From assembly GCA_039621445.1 (NCBI GenBank), contig CP154957.1, positions 3,776,504 to 3,840,503 of the forward strand: a stretch of DNA of 64,000 nucleotides, written 5' to 3'. Source of the stretch: Euglena gracilis. Lineage: Eukaryota > Euglenida > Euglenophyceae > Euglenales. A model generated the notes under the pieces. That model made no database searches. It was not told the origin of the DNA and was given only the letters and a program-made list of their open reading frames with translations. Positions 1-10,517 of the stretch are shown here, piece by piece; the stretch's first letter is position 1, and every line of letters starts with the position of its first letter. A program made the translations under genes and the position numbers.

Positions 1-1619
1 CAATGCGGAGGAACGCTTCTTGTTGCTGGGGATGGCTCATTCTTTGTTTTGTGTTCTTTTTTCCCCAATCTTCATTTCTTCATTTTCTGTAAGCTTCTCA
101 CGAAACGTCCTTTTTTTGAATGTCGTTTATTCCCCAAGATTTTTTTTAAAAAATCAGATTTTTTTGGCCGATATTAGCACAAAAACCTTGCACAGGTTTT
201 GTGACACACCCTGGTTTTGTGACCGGGAGGACGTAGCAAAAGCGGGGTGTGTGATAACCAAGCCGGATCCATTGGACGGGAACCATGGGGTTTGCTATAG
301 GTCATATATAGCATGTGGTGTATATAGCATAGCATATATATATAGTGTATAGGCAGGCAGGAGTAGATTTGGCATGGCACATCCGATTCTGCACTGCTTT
401 TGACCAGCTTCTTTCAGTAATCGGTCACCGTGGCCTCGACCAACTCCTGCAGCCTGAAACTGCTTTCTTCTTTGGTGCTTTTGCGTGAATTCCCGGAGAG
501 AACTCAACTGAAGGCAGGACTGAAGAAATATATGACATCAGTGTCTGCAATCGAAAGGTTGGGTGTGGTTGGCTGACTGGCCACGTGAACTTGAGCCTTC
601 TTGCAGTGGAACCAACAGTTAGGTCTAAGCTGCACAGTTCTGCTCACAAACAGAAGTCTTGCGCATGATCTGACTTCATTAATATGACCACCGTTGGTCT
701 CTCCCCCTGGTCCCCAGGCTGACCGGGAATCCTGGACACCCAATGAGTATGGGGTGGGGTCAACCCCCCCCCCCCCACCTTTCCTGTACAATCCGGATCC
801 GCCACTCTCTCCCAAAACACAGCCGGCAGTTCCTTGCCGCCGCTCTTGGCCGTGCGGTTCTTGACCATTCCCCGGCACTCCGGTGTGCCTCTGCCATCCA
901 GTCCAGTCAACGACTTTTATCGCTTCCAAAGTCGCCAAAAACCAGTTTTGACGTTTCCAGAAAGAAAAGGAGGTGGCTGGATTAATGTGCGACCCATCGA
1001 TTTTTTTGAGCCGGCTGCAAATGAAAAAGCACAGACATGCACAGACAGCCACCTCGCCAGTGCCAGACCGGAGATTTGGAAGTGGCGGTGGGCACACCCC
1101 ATTTTTTTTTTGGTGTGAAGCAGGGCGTTGCTTAAGAAAGTTTGACCTCATCTCCCAGGGGGGGTCCAGCCAGCCAGCAGCTTTTTTTTCAACCCAAACC
1201 CTCCCATCGACTAATCGTATTTATTTTGCAGCCACCCGAAGGTCGGCTGGATGGTGGCGGATTTTTTTTTTGCTTTCGGGGATGCAAAAATGGGCGATAT
1301 GGGTCGTGGGCTGGCCAGGGAAAATCTTGGGGCTAAAAATCAGTTCTTTTTTTGGATGATTGGCAGTTTTTTTTTGCACATTTTTTGCGGTTTCGATTTT
1401 GCCAGCAGCCTCTTTCCAGCCAGCCCAAAATTTCCAGCCTCTGAGCTGAACCCCCCCCCTCGGGGTCCTCAAGCAAAGAGCTTTGCCTACAGAAAACTGG
1501 TGACGATAGTGGTATAGTGACCACCAACAATGGGTCCCCAACTCCGGGGGTAGGCAATGCCGGACACTTCCTCTCTTCCGTTCCTCACACGCTCTCTCTG
1601 CCCCCCCACCCCACCCCAG
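1..1619. other. No gene assigned; T- and C-tract-rich sequence
   Basis: Homopolymer-rich intron- or spacer-like DNA. A GC-richer patch at 780-910 is open on the minus strand (GRGTPECRGMVKNRTAKSGG) but has no recognised match. Upstream SulP membrane exons would be expected in this direction, and none was recognised. Confidence 0.5.
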
Positions 1620-1699
1620 TGCTGTGCTACAACCAGGAGATGGCTGACATGGTGGTCCAGGGCTCGTTCATTGGGACAGCGGCCGGGGGTACAGGGCAG
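1620..1699 (+). CDS. SulP gene, exon part upstream of the inserted element
   Basis: It follows a good acceptor (pyrimidine tract and CAG at 1617-1619). The frame reads NQEMADMVVQGSF and continues in phase into exon 1937 once 1700-1936 is removed. This segment is not clearly STAS and I do not recognise it beyond its continuity with the next exon. Confidence 0.5.
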
Positions 1700-4394
1700 G
1701 ACCATGCCATCGCTTTGCACTGTGCCGCCCCCTGACGGCTGGGGGGGGGGCGGAAATGCGTTTTTTGTGTGCTTTTTTGATTTTGGTGAAATTTGCGTGT
1801 TTTTTTTGTATGTGTTTTTTTTGCGTCGCGTTCTTTGAGGGTCCATGTTGCGTCCCCCCCCCTGCTGACGGCTGACTCTCTTTGGGCCCCAAACCTCCCA
1901 GACTGGGGAGGGGTCGGCAAGCAATGGTATGGGCAGGACCCCCTGCCGGGGGATGTACTGGTGTGGCGGTTTGACAGCCCGATCTTCTTCGCCAACGCCC
2001 AGGTATGGGCCCAGCGCAGCGTGTTGCTATTGCTATTGTTGACACCTTGCGTTGAAGATTGGGTATGCCGATTGACCGGACTCGTCCAGCTGTTTTTTTC
2101 CTCTGCATTTGCACCTTCCGCCGGCCTGTTTTAATGGGTTGCTGCAGAAGGGAATCAACAAAGCTGTTTTTTTTTTGTTTGACAATGCCACAGTGGGATA
2201 TAATCATGGCAGAAAATGATGATGATGATGATGGCAATTGCTCACAAAGTAGCCAATTATTCCTAAGCATTATTACCATCAAAAAATGAATACAATATTG
2301 ATGATAAATGAATTAAATGAATGAATTTAAATATTTCTTGATCACCAGAGTTGATTTCCGGGGTCTTCTGAAGAACCGAGTCTCGCTCCATGCCGCAGAT
2401 GGTGAAGGATATTGTGCGGAAGCTGGTGAAGAAGCATCATCCTCACTACTTTATCCTCGACGCACGGTTTGCTGACCAGTTCCCCGAAACCAAACAGCAG
2501 CAACACAATGACCTTTCTGCCTGTTGCTGCATGTTCAAAATCAAATCAGTCAGAACTTGTTTGTCTGATGTGTCGTTGTGGGGGGGGGTGAGTTGAATAC
2601 GCACCAGTTTTTTGTCAGAACCAATTTTATCTCTATTCAATCTTCCCCGTTGGTGTGTCGCTGGTTATTGGACGTATGTGGTTGCCAAGGTTTTGGGATA
2701 AGGGTGCAAGGGGGGAGGGCAAATATGCAACTTGCACAATTTGCATTTTTTTTGCATAATCAGGTTTTTCCGAAATTTGCATTTTTTTTTGCATTTTTTT
2801 TGCATTTTTTGCATAAAATACTTGCCCTGGAATTTTTTTTTTGTATTTGGTCGCCATGTCATGTTTTGTCTCTGGTCCCTCTGCAGTTGCCCCTGGTCTT
2901 TGATACTTTCACCCTATTAAAAGGCAGCTTTGCAGAAGAGTGAATGTTTTCCGAGTTTGTTTTTTTTGTCATTTTTATTGATGTTCAATGGTGACCTGGA
3001 GGGACGATTTGCTTATTCTGAACGTGCAGGTGCCATTCACGTTGATTTTCAAAGCTTCAGTGCTTGCCGTTGCCTTCCAGGAGGTCCTCTTTGTGAATCA
3101 TTGACAGGTGTTTATGGATTTTGGGTAGCAAAACTCTGTTATATTCCAGCCTTTTCTCAGAGGTTTTATGCAAGCTGCATTTTTTCAATTTTTATTTTGC
3201 ATTTTTATTTTGCATTTTTTTTGACTTGCATAATTTTAAGGGCCAAGTTGCATACTTCCCCCTCCCCCTGAAGGGTGCCACAGAAATGAGTGTTTCCCCA
3301 TCCCCTCCTGGACTCGAGGGTCCAGACCTACCCCCGTGGGGTGTGGCACCCGACCCCCAGAAGGCCAATTTTTTCCTTCGGACACTTTCTGTCGAAAATT
3401 TTTGGCAATTTTCCAATTTTTTTTTGCCCAAAAATGGCATTTTGGGTTGATTCTGGGGGTAAAAATCTGCCTGGCACAAAGCGCCGAGCATTTTGGCCAT
3501 ATGACACTGTTTACGTGGGAAGTGTCCCCTCCCAGCCGGGGGGGGGTTCCAACCCCCCCTGTCAGGGAATGAAAGTGAGTTTTGCTTTATTACAAGGGGG
3601 ATCCACCTCCCCCTCCGGGCCGGGCCGGGGGGACCGCCCCCAGAACCAAAAATTTCTTCCCCAGCACAAAGTGCTGGGGAAGCAAAATTTTTAATTAATT
3701 AATTTTAATATAATATAATTTAATATAGTATATTTTTTTAAACATAATGTAATTTAATGTAAATGGTTTTAATATGTTTGCTGGGCGATTTTTTTGGGAA
3801 ATGCACAAAAAACGCATCTTTGGGCTTTTAAGCCCCCCCCATTTTCCCGACGCTTTGCACTTTTCTGACAGGCAAGGGTCTGACCCCCCCCCCTCCAGGG
3901 GCGGACCAGACCCCCCACTCACTTAGTGCCCCGGCCGGACGTCGCTCAGGGCGATCGTCAAGGTCGATGCGGCGGCGGGCAGTGCGCTGCGGGACGTCGC
4001 GGAGCACCTGAAGGACCAGAAGGTGCTGTTCCTCATCTCCAACCTGCGGCCCCGCGTGCAGCGGCGGATGGGGGCCAAGCTGGTGGCGCTGATCGGTGTG
4101 CGGGACTGTGGCGGTGCCTGGCGGTTGGCACCCATCATCTGTCTGGTTCTGAAAACGGCAGGCCGCTGTTTTTGAGTCTGCGCGTGCTTCTATTTTGCAC
4201 CAACAAAAGGGAGGGAAAGAGAGTGGGTTTTGAGACTCGAGCAAGTTGTTCCGTTTGACTGCGTCGGTACATCTCAGGGCCGTGGGATTTTCAGGAGAAA
4301 GTGTGTTTGGGTGGGTGGGTGTGGGTGTGGGTGCGGGTGTGTTGTGCGTGCGTGCGTGCGTGCGTGCGAGTGCGTGCGAGTGCGTGTGTGTGTG

Positions 4395-4426
<32 letters not shown>

Positions 4427-5444
4427 AGTGCGTGCGAGTGCGTGTGTGTGTGTGTGTGTCTGTGTGTGCGTGTGTGTGTGTGTGTGTGCGTGTGTGTGTG
4501 TGTGTGTGTGTGCGTGCGTGCGTGCGTGTGCGTGTGCGTGTGCGTGTGCGTGTGCGTGTGCGTGTGCGTGTGCGTGTGCGTGCGCGTGCGTGCGTGCGTG
4601 TGCGTGCGCACGCGCGCGCGCGCGCGTGTGTGTGTGGGTGGTTGGGCGTCTATGTTCCGAATTTCCATGCACGCACACACGCGCGCACGCACGCTGCTGG
4701 TATTGGCGCCGCAGGAGCGGACATGATCACAGAGGACGACAACGACAGCTGCCTGGACTGGTGCCACGAGCACCGGCGCGGAGGGTCCATGGCGCGGGAC
4801 CCCTCCATGGGAGGCAGGCCGCTGTTTATTCCCCCATCCAGCCCCGTGCTTCCTGCTTTATTCTGCCGCACATCCTCCATCGTTTGAGGGGGCAGTCTCT
4901 CCACCACCCTCGCTGGATGAACCAGTGGGGTTGGTCAAGTGATGGGGTTTGAATGTGAATGTTTTTTTTGCTGATCTATCTTGAGAAACTTATTTTAGCC
5001 CATTTATTACTATTTCCTGTTCAGCTTATTTATCTCTTGTAGCTATTTGTCACCCGTTCTGAAGATTTATTTCTTAGCTTTTCGTGCCATACTTCAGTTG
5101 ACTCCATCAAGGCCCAGGGCTCTGGCCTCTCCCCAAAACACAGTGGACATCAAAGTGACTCTTTGTGGATTTTGCTAAATTTCTTTTCGCTAAGTTCAGC
5201 TGAAAACTCTTTGTGTGTGTCATTTTTTTGGGTGTCTTACCCATCACTCACCCGCAGCCCCGGGCCTCACACCCGCCTGCTCGGGACCCCCCAGTCGCCC
5301 GCGATCGCCAACCTGCCCGCCACTCCACAGCTACGCAGTCCCCCGGGCTCCGGGTCCACTGCGCGGGTCCAGTCGCGGCCGCAGCTGCGGTCGTTCGAGG
5401 CTGCCAGCAGCGACGTGTCGGAGTCCGATACGGAGTCCGAGGAG
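1620..5444 (+). CDS. SulP/SLC26-type anion transporter, C-terminal STAS-domain part (multi-exon)
   Basis: Predicted exons are 1620-1699, 1937-2002, 2381-2466, 3950-4095, 4715-4784 and possibly 5258-5444. The joined product carries the features of the STAS domain that closes SulP sulfate/anion permeases: a strand with WRFDSPIFFANA (family: yRfDaPLfFANA), then a helix ending HPHYFILDA, then KVDAAAGSALRDVAEHL, then GADMITEDD near the end. SulP proteins sit in membranes and move sulfate, bicarbonate or related anions; STAS is cytosolic. The membrane-spanning part should lie upstream, outside or unrecognised in 1-1600. Intron phases agree at 2466/3950 (phase 2), 4095/4715 (phase 1) and 4784/5258 (phase 2). 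The frame can also run past 4784 to a stop at 4885-4887, so exon 4715 may instead be terminal. Confidence 0.8.
1700..1936 (+). mobile_element. Intron-forming inverted-repeat element inserted in the SulP exon
   Basis: The element proper is 1703-1931, flanked by an exact 8-bp repeat GGCAGGAC (1695-1702 and 1932-1939). Its ends are inverted: CATGCCATCGCTTTGC at the left, and CATACCATTGCTTGC reading in from the right. Removing the element plus one repeat copy rejoins GGG CAG / GAC CCC in frame. Related ends occur at 10165, 44.8, 53.7 and 54.2 kb. The 237-nt removed unit has no GT donor (GA if cut inside the repeat as GGCAG/GAC). Confidence 0.8.
1937..2002 (+). CDS. SulP gene exon, first STAS strand
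   Basis: 22 codons, phase 0 at both ends. Reads PLPGDVLVWRFDSPIFFANA, matching the opening strand of SulP STAS domains. The donor is CAG/gtatgg at 2003. Its 5' edge lies inside the 8-bp target duplication of the upstream element. Confidence 0.8.
2381..2466 (+). CDS. SulP gene exon, STAS helix and second strand
   Basis: Reads MVKDIVRKLVKKHHPHYFI followed by LDA, the place where SulP STAS domains have a helix and then VVLDA. The acceptor AG at 2379-2380 was chosen because it keeps phase 0 and gives the usual spacing from FANA to LDA. The donor is gtttgc at 2467. A second frame just upstream (DFRGLLKNRV) also looks STAS-like, so the 5' edge is uncertain. Confidence 0.65.
2707..3270. mobile_element. 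Inverted-repeat element of the GCAACTTG family in SulP intron 2
   Basis: The left end CAAGGGGGGAGGG...ATGCAACTTG matches the inverted right end CAAGTTGCAT...CCTCCCCCTG. AAGGGTG flanks both sides (7-8 bp). The interior is rich in T-runs and TTTGCAT. An 83-bp relative with the same ends lies at 46891. Confidence 0.6.
3950..4095 (+). CDS. SulP gene exon, central STAS
   Basis: It starts after gctcag and ends before gtgtgc. Split codons with both neighbours give ...LDAR-AIVKVDAAAG... and ...ALIG-ADMITEDD.... The segment matches the STAS core, where family members have VDTTGA-ALRELAEELR followed by a strand and helix. High GC, unlike the flanking T/C-rich sequence. Confidence 0.8.
4301..4640. repeat. 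TG / GCGT compound microsatellite in a SulP intron
   Basis: About 340 bp of GTGT, GCGT and GTGCGT units. It lies entirely between exon 3950-4095 and exon 4715-4784, so the long Cys/Val and Thr/His frames through it are not genes. Confidence 0.9.
4715..4784 (+). CDS. SulP gene exon, end of STAS
   Basis: The acceptor is gccgcag. Reads ADMITEDDNDSCLDWCHEHR, comparable to the final STAS strand and helix (family: I..eNiF.cLdeAl). The suggested donor is GG/gtccat at 4785. The intron before it (4096-4714) holds a large TG/GCGT microsatellite. Confidence 0.7.
5258..5444 (+). CDS. Candidate exon, Ser/Pro-rich acidic segment
   Basis: Flanked by acccgcag and gtgcgc. 62 codons: a Pro/Ser/Thr-rich stretch ending SSDVSESDTESEE. 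Its phase (2 in, 0 out) fits the SulP exon at 4715-4784, suggesting a cytosolic tail. It could equally be the N-terminal part of the next gene. No domain recognised. Confidence 0.5.
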
Positions 5445-6231
5445 GTGCGCGCGCGGGGCCTCGGGGGAACGCTTTTTTTGGAATCTCTACAAATTCACAC
5501 GGATGTGGTTTCACAGGAAAATTGGAGGTGCGTGAAATGAGATGGACAGATTGGTGGAACGGATTCCCTCCATGTTCTTTCCCCTGTATTTGTGGCCGAG
5601 GCGTCCAAATTTTCCACCACAACGTCTCAAAAATTTCTCTGTTTTCCCACAACGTTAACGTTGACAATATGGTGCCAGTTTGGAGGTGCTTCCTAGTTTG
5701 GTTCCAAATGAAATTTTTTGAGTGGTAATTCCTGATTTGATTCTAACTCCCACTTTGACCAACACACTTCTTAGCTTTGTCCCATAAATCTCCAAAAATG
5801 ATCCCTCCTTTGTTTTTCCGCCGATGGCAATGTATAATTTAACCCCCTTGGCCACGATCACCAATTTTTTCTATTGTCTGTTTATTTATTCAGCCTTCTT
5901 TTAAATCAATTTCCCCCTGTATTGATTGACCAATTATTGATATGGGTGTTTATATTTCATTACAAACAACTGATGAGAATCTGTGCCGACTGTGCACTTT
6001 TTGTAATTGAATCAAGCTTTTTTTCAACAACCTTGGACTCTGTATGGCTCTTCATTGTTACATGTAGATATGTAGATGAGAACGTATAATTCTGACGACA
6101 TGAACAACAGCACTTATTTTTATTATTATTATAATGAGCCTTCCTGTATTTCCAGGGGCGCCCATTTTTTTCAGTCAATTTTTTCCTTCGGCGCCGAAGG
6201 AATTTTCCTTTGAGCGGGTGCCATGGTTGGT

Positions 6232-6674
6232 CTGCTTAAGGGATTGCAGTCCCCCCCCCCCCCTGGGGGGGGCTGGACTGCAGCTAGTCCAAATTTGGCT
6301 AGTGGGATTTCTAGAAGACCCCCCCTCCCCCCCGGGGGGGGTATGCTAGCAGGGCTAGCTAGTGGAATTTTTTTTCCACTGACCGGCGCGAAGCGCAGGA
6401 AATTTTTTTTGGGACCCTCAAAAATGGCCAAAAATGCCCGGTTTTGGCCATTTTTGGGAATTTTTGGAACAAAATCAGCCAAAAACCTATTAAAAACCTC
6501 ATTTCCACCTCGGCGCACAGCGCCGGAGGAATTTTTTTTTCCAGTTGGGGGGACCTCCGGACCTCCACCCCCCCCCCCCGGGGGGAGGGGGTCTAGCCGG
6601 TCCATTTCTCCAGTGTCTAGCTGATTGGCTAGCCAGTACCCCCCCCCCCCCCCGGGTCCTTAAGCAGAAGCCTG
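6232..6674. mobile_element. TTGCTTAAGG-family element, 5' end eroded
   Basis: Same internal order as the copies at 16525-16932 and 63315-63681: GCTTAAGGGATTGCAG, C/G runs, CTAGTCCAAATTTGGCTAGT, then AAAATGGCC and hairpin motifs. It ends CCTTAAGCAGAAGCCTG. The left end lacks the CAGGC tip and no target duplication is visible. Confidence 0.65.
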
Positions 6675-6763
6675 GGGGGTTGACCCCTCCCACCTCTCGG
6701 GTGGGGGATCGACCATTCCCCCCCACCAGGCCTTCCCGTACAGCCCTGGCCAAGCACCTATAG

Positions 6764-6905
6764 TAAAAATGGCCGAAAATGGCCGAAAATGGCCGAAAAT
6801 GGCCGAAAATGGCCGAAAATGAAATTTTGGGCTCTATAGGTGGGGGTCCCGAAAATGGCCGAAAATGGCCGAAAATGGCCGAAAATGGCCGAAAATGGCC
6901 TAAAA
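6764..6905. repeat. AAAATGGCCG decanucleotide array, left subterminal
   Basis: About 11 near-perfect 10-bp units, interrupted once near 6821-6852 by a CTATAGGTG fragment that mirrors the element end. Same unit as 9211-9295 and 18901-19016. Confidence 0.9.
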
Positions 6906-7437
6906 TGAGAAAAAAATTTGCAAAATTTTTTTCGAGTTTTTTTTTGCCTAACAGTTTCTTTTTCCCTGGGGAGGCAATTTTCAGTGCGACTGATTCTTCT
7001 CTCTGTGCAGCCTGTCTTCTTTTGTTATTATGCCTGGCCCTGCAACACACGCTGCTCAAAGAACCACCTCCGAAAGTCCGAAAGGGTTATTTGGGCCAAA
7101 GCTGATATTTTGATGGCATTTCCAATATTACTCCCATGTTGGCCATTTTGGATCAATTTTTGCTAATTTTTGGGATATTTTGCACTGATTTGGCAAATAT
7201 TGGGCTAATTTGGGTCAATATGAGCACATTTTATGGCATTTTGCGCCATTTTGGTGATTTTGGGTTATTTTTCACAATTTTGTGGACATTGTTGGTGTTT
7301 TTGGGCAAGTTTAGGTTATTTGAAGCAATTTTAGGTCATTTTGATTGCTTTTTGGGGCCCTTTGCGGTCAATTTTAGGTTTTTTTCTGGTCATTTTTTGG
7401 GTTTCTGTGGTCATTTTGCTAGGTTGGGAGCCTGTGG

Positions 7438-7860
7438 ATGCAGTGGTTACAGATGCTGGACAAGATGCAATGGATGCAGATGCTGAACAAGGTGCAGCCT
7501 GAACAAGATGTAAACACTGGACAAGATGCAGATGCTGTACAACATGCAGATGTTGGACAAGATGCGGATATTGGACAAGATGCAGACGTTGTTCAAGGTG
7601 CAGACGCTGGACAAGATGTCGACACTGGAGAAGGTGCAGATGCTGTTCAAGATGCAGATGCTGGACAAGATGCAGATGCTGGAGAAGATGCAGTGGATGC
7701 AGATACTGGACAAGATTAAGATCTTGACAAGATGCAGGTATTGGATAAGATGCACACACTAGACAAGGTGCAGTGATTGCTGATGCAACGGATGTAGACA
7801 TTGGACAAGATGTGGATGCTGGGCGAGATGCGATGTTGAACAAGATGCGGACATTGGGTG
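7438..7860. repeat. 18-bp minisatellite, all frames open
   Basis: Degenerate units of GGACAAGATGCAGATGCT. As the unit is a multiple of three, one frame reads repeats of GQDADA over about 90 codons, starting near 7438. There is no flanking gene structure, so I treat it as a repeat within the 2.57-kb element rather than a gene. Confidence 0.8.
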
Positions 7861-8495
7861 AGCATATTTGATGTCAATATTTCAACATTATGGACCAATC
7901 ACATTTTCTTGCTTTTGTTTGCTTTTCTTTGCTTGCACATGCTGCTCAACGAACCACCTCCAAATGGGTTATTTGGGCCAAAGCCGATGGTTTTGATGAC
8001 ATTTCAGAAAATTGTGGTGACAAGGTGCAACTAGGCAAAGTATGTGAAGCGTTTTTTTCTCTGTTAAAGGTGTGATTCCTGCATTAGGTTTATTGCGCAC
8101 AAGTGGATGGGATATAGCAGTGCCACCATCAAACAACGTTGCTTGGTGTATCACGTTGGAATAGGTGAGGGGAAGTTGTTTGTGAAAAGCATCCACGCCA
8201 AGAGGCTTGAAGAGAAAAGCACCAGTTTTGGTGTTGCCATCCACCATTGTGGTTAATATGTCATGTGCCAACCATTCTCATGAAGCGTCCCAAAAACCCC
8301 CAGCAAAAAAAAGACCAAAGTGGACAAGAGCCTCTCTGGCAGGAAAAAAGAAGCTTATTCCCAAAACCTTGCATTTGCATATTGCAACAAAAAACTCTTT
8401 AATCCCTGAGCACCCATTCCAAACGGACCTCCTTGGATACGTTAGCTTGTCACGACTGCTTTCATGTTGACTGAATGATCAAAATGTATTGTTAG

Positions 8496-8890
8496 TAACC
8501 CCCCCCCCCCAAATACAACCCCCCCCAAATACAAAACCCCCCCCAAATATAAAACCCCCCCTGAGGACCTTGAAATCTCGCCCGAATATAAAACCCCCCT
8601 TCCGGCGCGAAGCGCCGGAAGAAAAAACTTTCGACAAAATATCTCCTAGATTTGGGGAGGTATTGCAAAAACTGGCTCCTACACTAGTCATTTACCCCCC
8701 CCCCCCCCCCAACCCCCCCCACCCCCCCCACCCCCCCCATACTCCCCCACACCCCCCACACCCCCCCACACCCCCCTCACCCCCCCACACCCCCCACACC
8801 CCCCCACACCCCCCTCACCCCCCCACACCCCCCATACCCCCCCACCCCCCCCCCCCCCCCCCATACCCCCCCACCCCCCCCCACACTTGT
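8496..8890. repeat. C-tract and CCCCCACAC simple-sequence block
   Basis: AAATATAAAACCCCCC units at 8510-8600, a GGCGCGAAGCGCC hairpin at 8602-8618, then about 190 bp of C-runs broken by ACA and ATA. Proline-rich frames here are artefacts. Confidence 0.85.
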
Positions 8891-9210
8891 CTAGTGTAGG
8901 AGCCAGTTTTTTTTTTTTTGGATTTGGGAGCAGTTTTTACCAAAAACGCGTGAAAATTGCTCCTTCGCCCGAAAAGTAAAATTTTTGGACCCCCAAGGGC
9001 GGGTGTATTTGTGATTTTGGACTGAAAAAGTGACTACGGGATCCCGCCAAGAAGTTGATTTTTCCGACCGAATATAACCCCCCCCCCCCAAATATAAAAC
9101 CCCCCGTGGGGTCTTGAAATTTCCGCCCAAATATAAAACCGGGGGGGTTTTGTATTTGGGGGGGGTTTATGAAAGAATTTTAAGGCAGCTTTACCCTCCA
9201 CCTATAGGAA

Positions 9211-9295
9211 AAAATGGCCGAAAATGGCCGAAAATGGCCGAAAATGGCCGAAAATGGCCGAAAATGGCCGAAAATGGCCGAAAATGGCGAAAATC
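9211..9295. repeat. AAAATGGCCG decanucleotide array, right subterminal
   Basis: About 8 units in the same orientation as the left array, followed by CTACTATAGGTGCTTG, the right end of the 2.57-kb element. Confidence 0.9.
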
Positions 9296-9404
9296 TGGGG
9301 GTCTACTATAGGTGCTTGGCCCTGGCCACGTCACTGCATGGGGTGGGGGGGAGGAGGAGTCTCCCACTTTCACCCGGGGGAAGGCCAGGAGTGGAGGATG
9401 TAAA

Positions 9405-9545
9405 AGGTTTTTTTTGCGGTCTTTTTGATTTTTTTTTTGATTTTGGAAAATTTTTCGTGTTTTTGCGGCTTTTTTTGCGTTTTCTTTTGCGCTTGTGTGT
9501 TTTTTTTTTGTGTCGCGTTTCTTGGGGGTCCATGTTGCCCCCCCC
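9405..9545. repeat. T-rich interspersed repeat ending TCCATGTTGCCCCC
   Basis: The run TTTTTTGCGTTTT...GTCGCGTTTCTTGGGGGTCCATGTTG then C-tract closely resembles 1755-1858, and more distantly 23280-23360. The 1755 copy lies inside the SulP intron element, so the module is shared between families. Confidence 0.6.
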
Positions 9546-9657
9546 CCCCCTGCCAGGGGTACCTCCACAAAAGCTGCGTGCCAAACCCAACGTATCTCAC
9601 GCTGCTGACAATGCCCGCAGTCATGCCACCAATACAGGCCTGTGGCCCCTCCCGCAG

Positions 9658-9740
9658 GGCGATGCAGGCGACGCGCGCACACGCAGCGTCGGGCGGCTGG
9701 AGCGGCTCCAGTCCATGTTCGTCGCCCCGTGCCAGATCCG
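9658..9740 (+). CDS. Candidate exon, unknown product
   Basis: 83 nt between cccgcag and the strong donor gtgaggt. The open frame reads GRLERLQSMFVAPCQIR. Its starting phase 0 fits exon 5258-5444. LERLQSMF could begin a cyclic-nucleotide-binding-like region, which some SulP proteins carry, but nothing following confirms it. Confidence 0.4.
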
Positions 9741-10164
9741 GTGAGGTCGTGCGCATTTCCCAGACTATGTCGCCGAGGTCACACGCACCCTGGACTTTCT
9801 CTCCTGCCCCTTTGGGGTGGGTGGCTGCGGTGTCGTACCGGTACAGCGACCGTCTCATGACTTATAATTTCTCCCTTCCTTCAAGGGGGGCACACGTGTC
9901 CCTTTTGCGATTTATCGAAAACTGAGCCCAATATGTATGTTTCTTTCATATGTATGTTTCTTCTCCCTTATTGTCATTTGTTTTCACTGTCGAATTGGCA
10001 TTCAGACCCTCCTTTGTTCCCCCAGTTTCCCTCCATTTCCTTTTTTGATAACAATTTTTTTTGTTTGCATGATTTTATTGCTGGTTATTGACGAGAATTA
10101 ATTTGGACCTAGAGTTTTCCAAAGCGCTCAAATTTTTTCTTTGAATTTCTGGATACTTCTGGAT

Positions 10165-10517
10165 CAGACAATTGCTTAAGCACTGTCCCCCCCCCCCCCC
10201 CCGGGGGGGTGGGTGACTGGTTTTTTCAGAGTGACTGACTGGTTTTGGGCCCGGACCCCCTCCCCCCCCGGGGGGGGGGTCGGCCAGGAGTGGGCAAAAG
10301 TGGCTTGAGTGACCCCGGCGCCGAAGGCGCCGGAAAAATTTTTTTGGCCTAAAATGGCCTAAAGTGACTGGAAAGTGGCCGTTTTTCTGAGTGGCCGACC
10401 CCCCCGGGGGGGGGGGTAGTGACTGGCTGGTTTTTTGAAAATGAGTGACTGACTGGTTTTTAAAAAAGTGGAGTGACCCCCCCCTCTCCCCCCCGGGGGT
10501 CGGTAAGCAATTGTATG
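10165..10517. mobile_element. CATTGCTTA-family element with 8-bp duplication
   Basis: Ends CAGACAATTGCTTA and CATACAATTGCTTA (inverted), flanked by exact TTCTGGAT at 10157-10164 and 10518-10525. The interior has GTGACTGACTGGTTTT motifs, C/G runs and a GGCGCCGAAGGCGCC hairpin. Same family as the intron-forming element at 1703-1931. Confidence 0.75.

Larger units (their letters stand above)
6751..9318. mobile_element. 2.57-kb hAT-like non-autonomous element
   Basis: Perfect 15-bp inverted ends (CAAGCACCTATAGTA), flanked by the exact 8-bp duplication GCCCTGGC (6743-6750 and 9319-9326). Arrays of AAAATGGCCG sit just inside both ends, as subterminal repeats do in hAT elements. The interior holds an 18-bp minisatellite, a C-tract block and a duplicated segment. 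No transposase-like frame was recognised. Confidence 0.75.

Noticed and set aside
2350-2400. Alternative SulP exon start with DFRGLLKNRV
   Set aside because: It looks STAS-like but is in a different frame from MVKDIVRKL and would make the FANA-to-LDA distance too long. The phase-0 start at 2381 fits better.
7438-7719. Gene for a GQDADA-repeat protein
   Set aside because: The 18-bp unit keeps every frame open, the units are degenerate, and it lies inside a transposon-like element without exon signals.
9370-9858. Minus-strand frame across 9540-9860
   Set aside because: The plus strand has a clean AG...GTGAGG exon (9658-9740) there. The minus frame has no splice signals and runs into the C-tract repeat.
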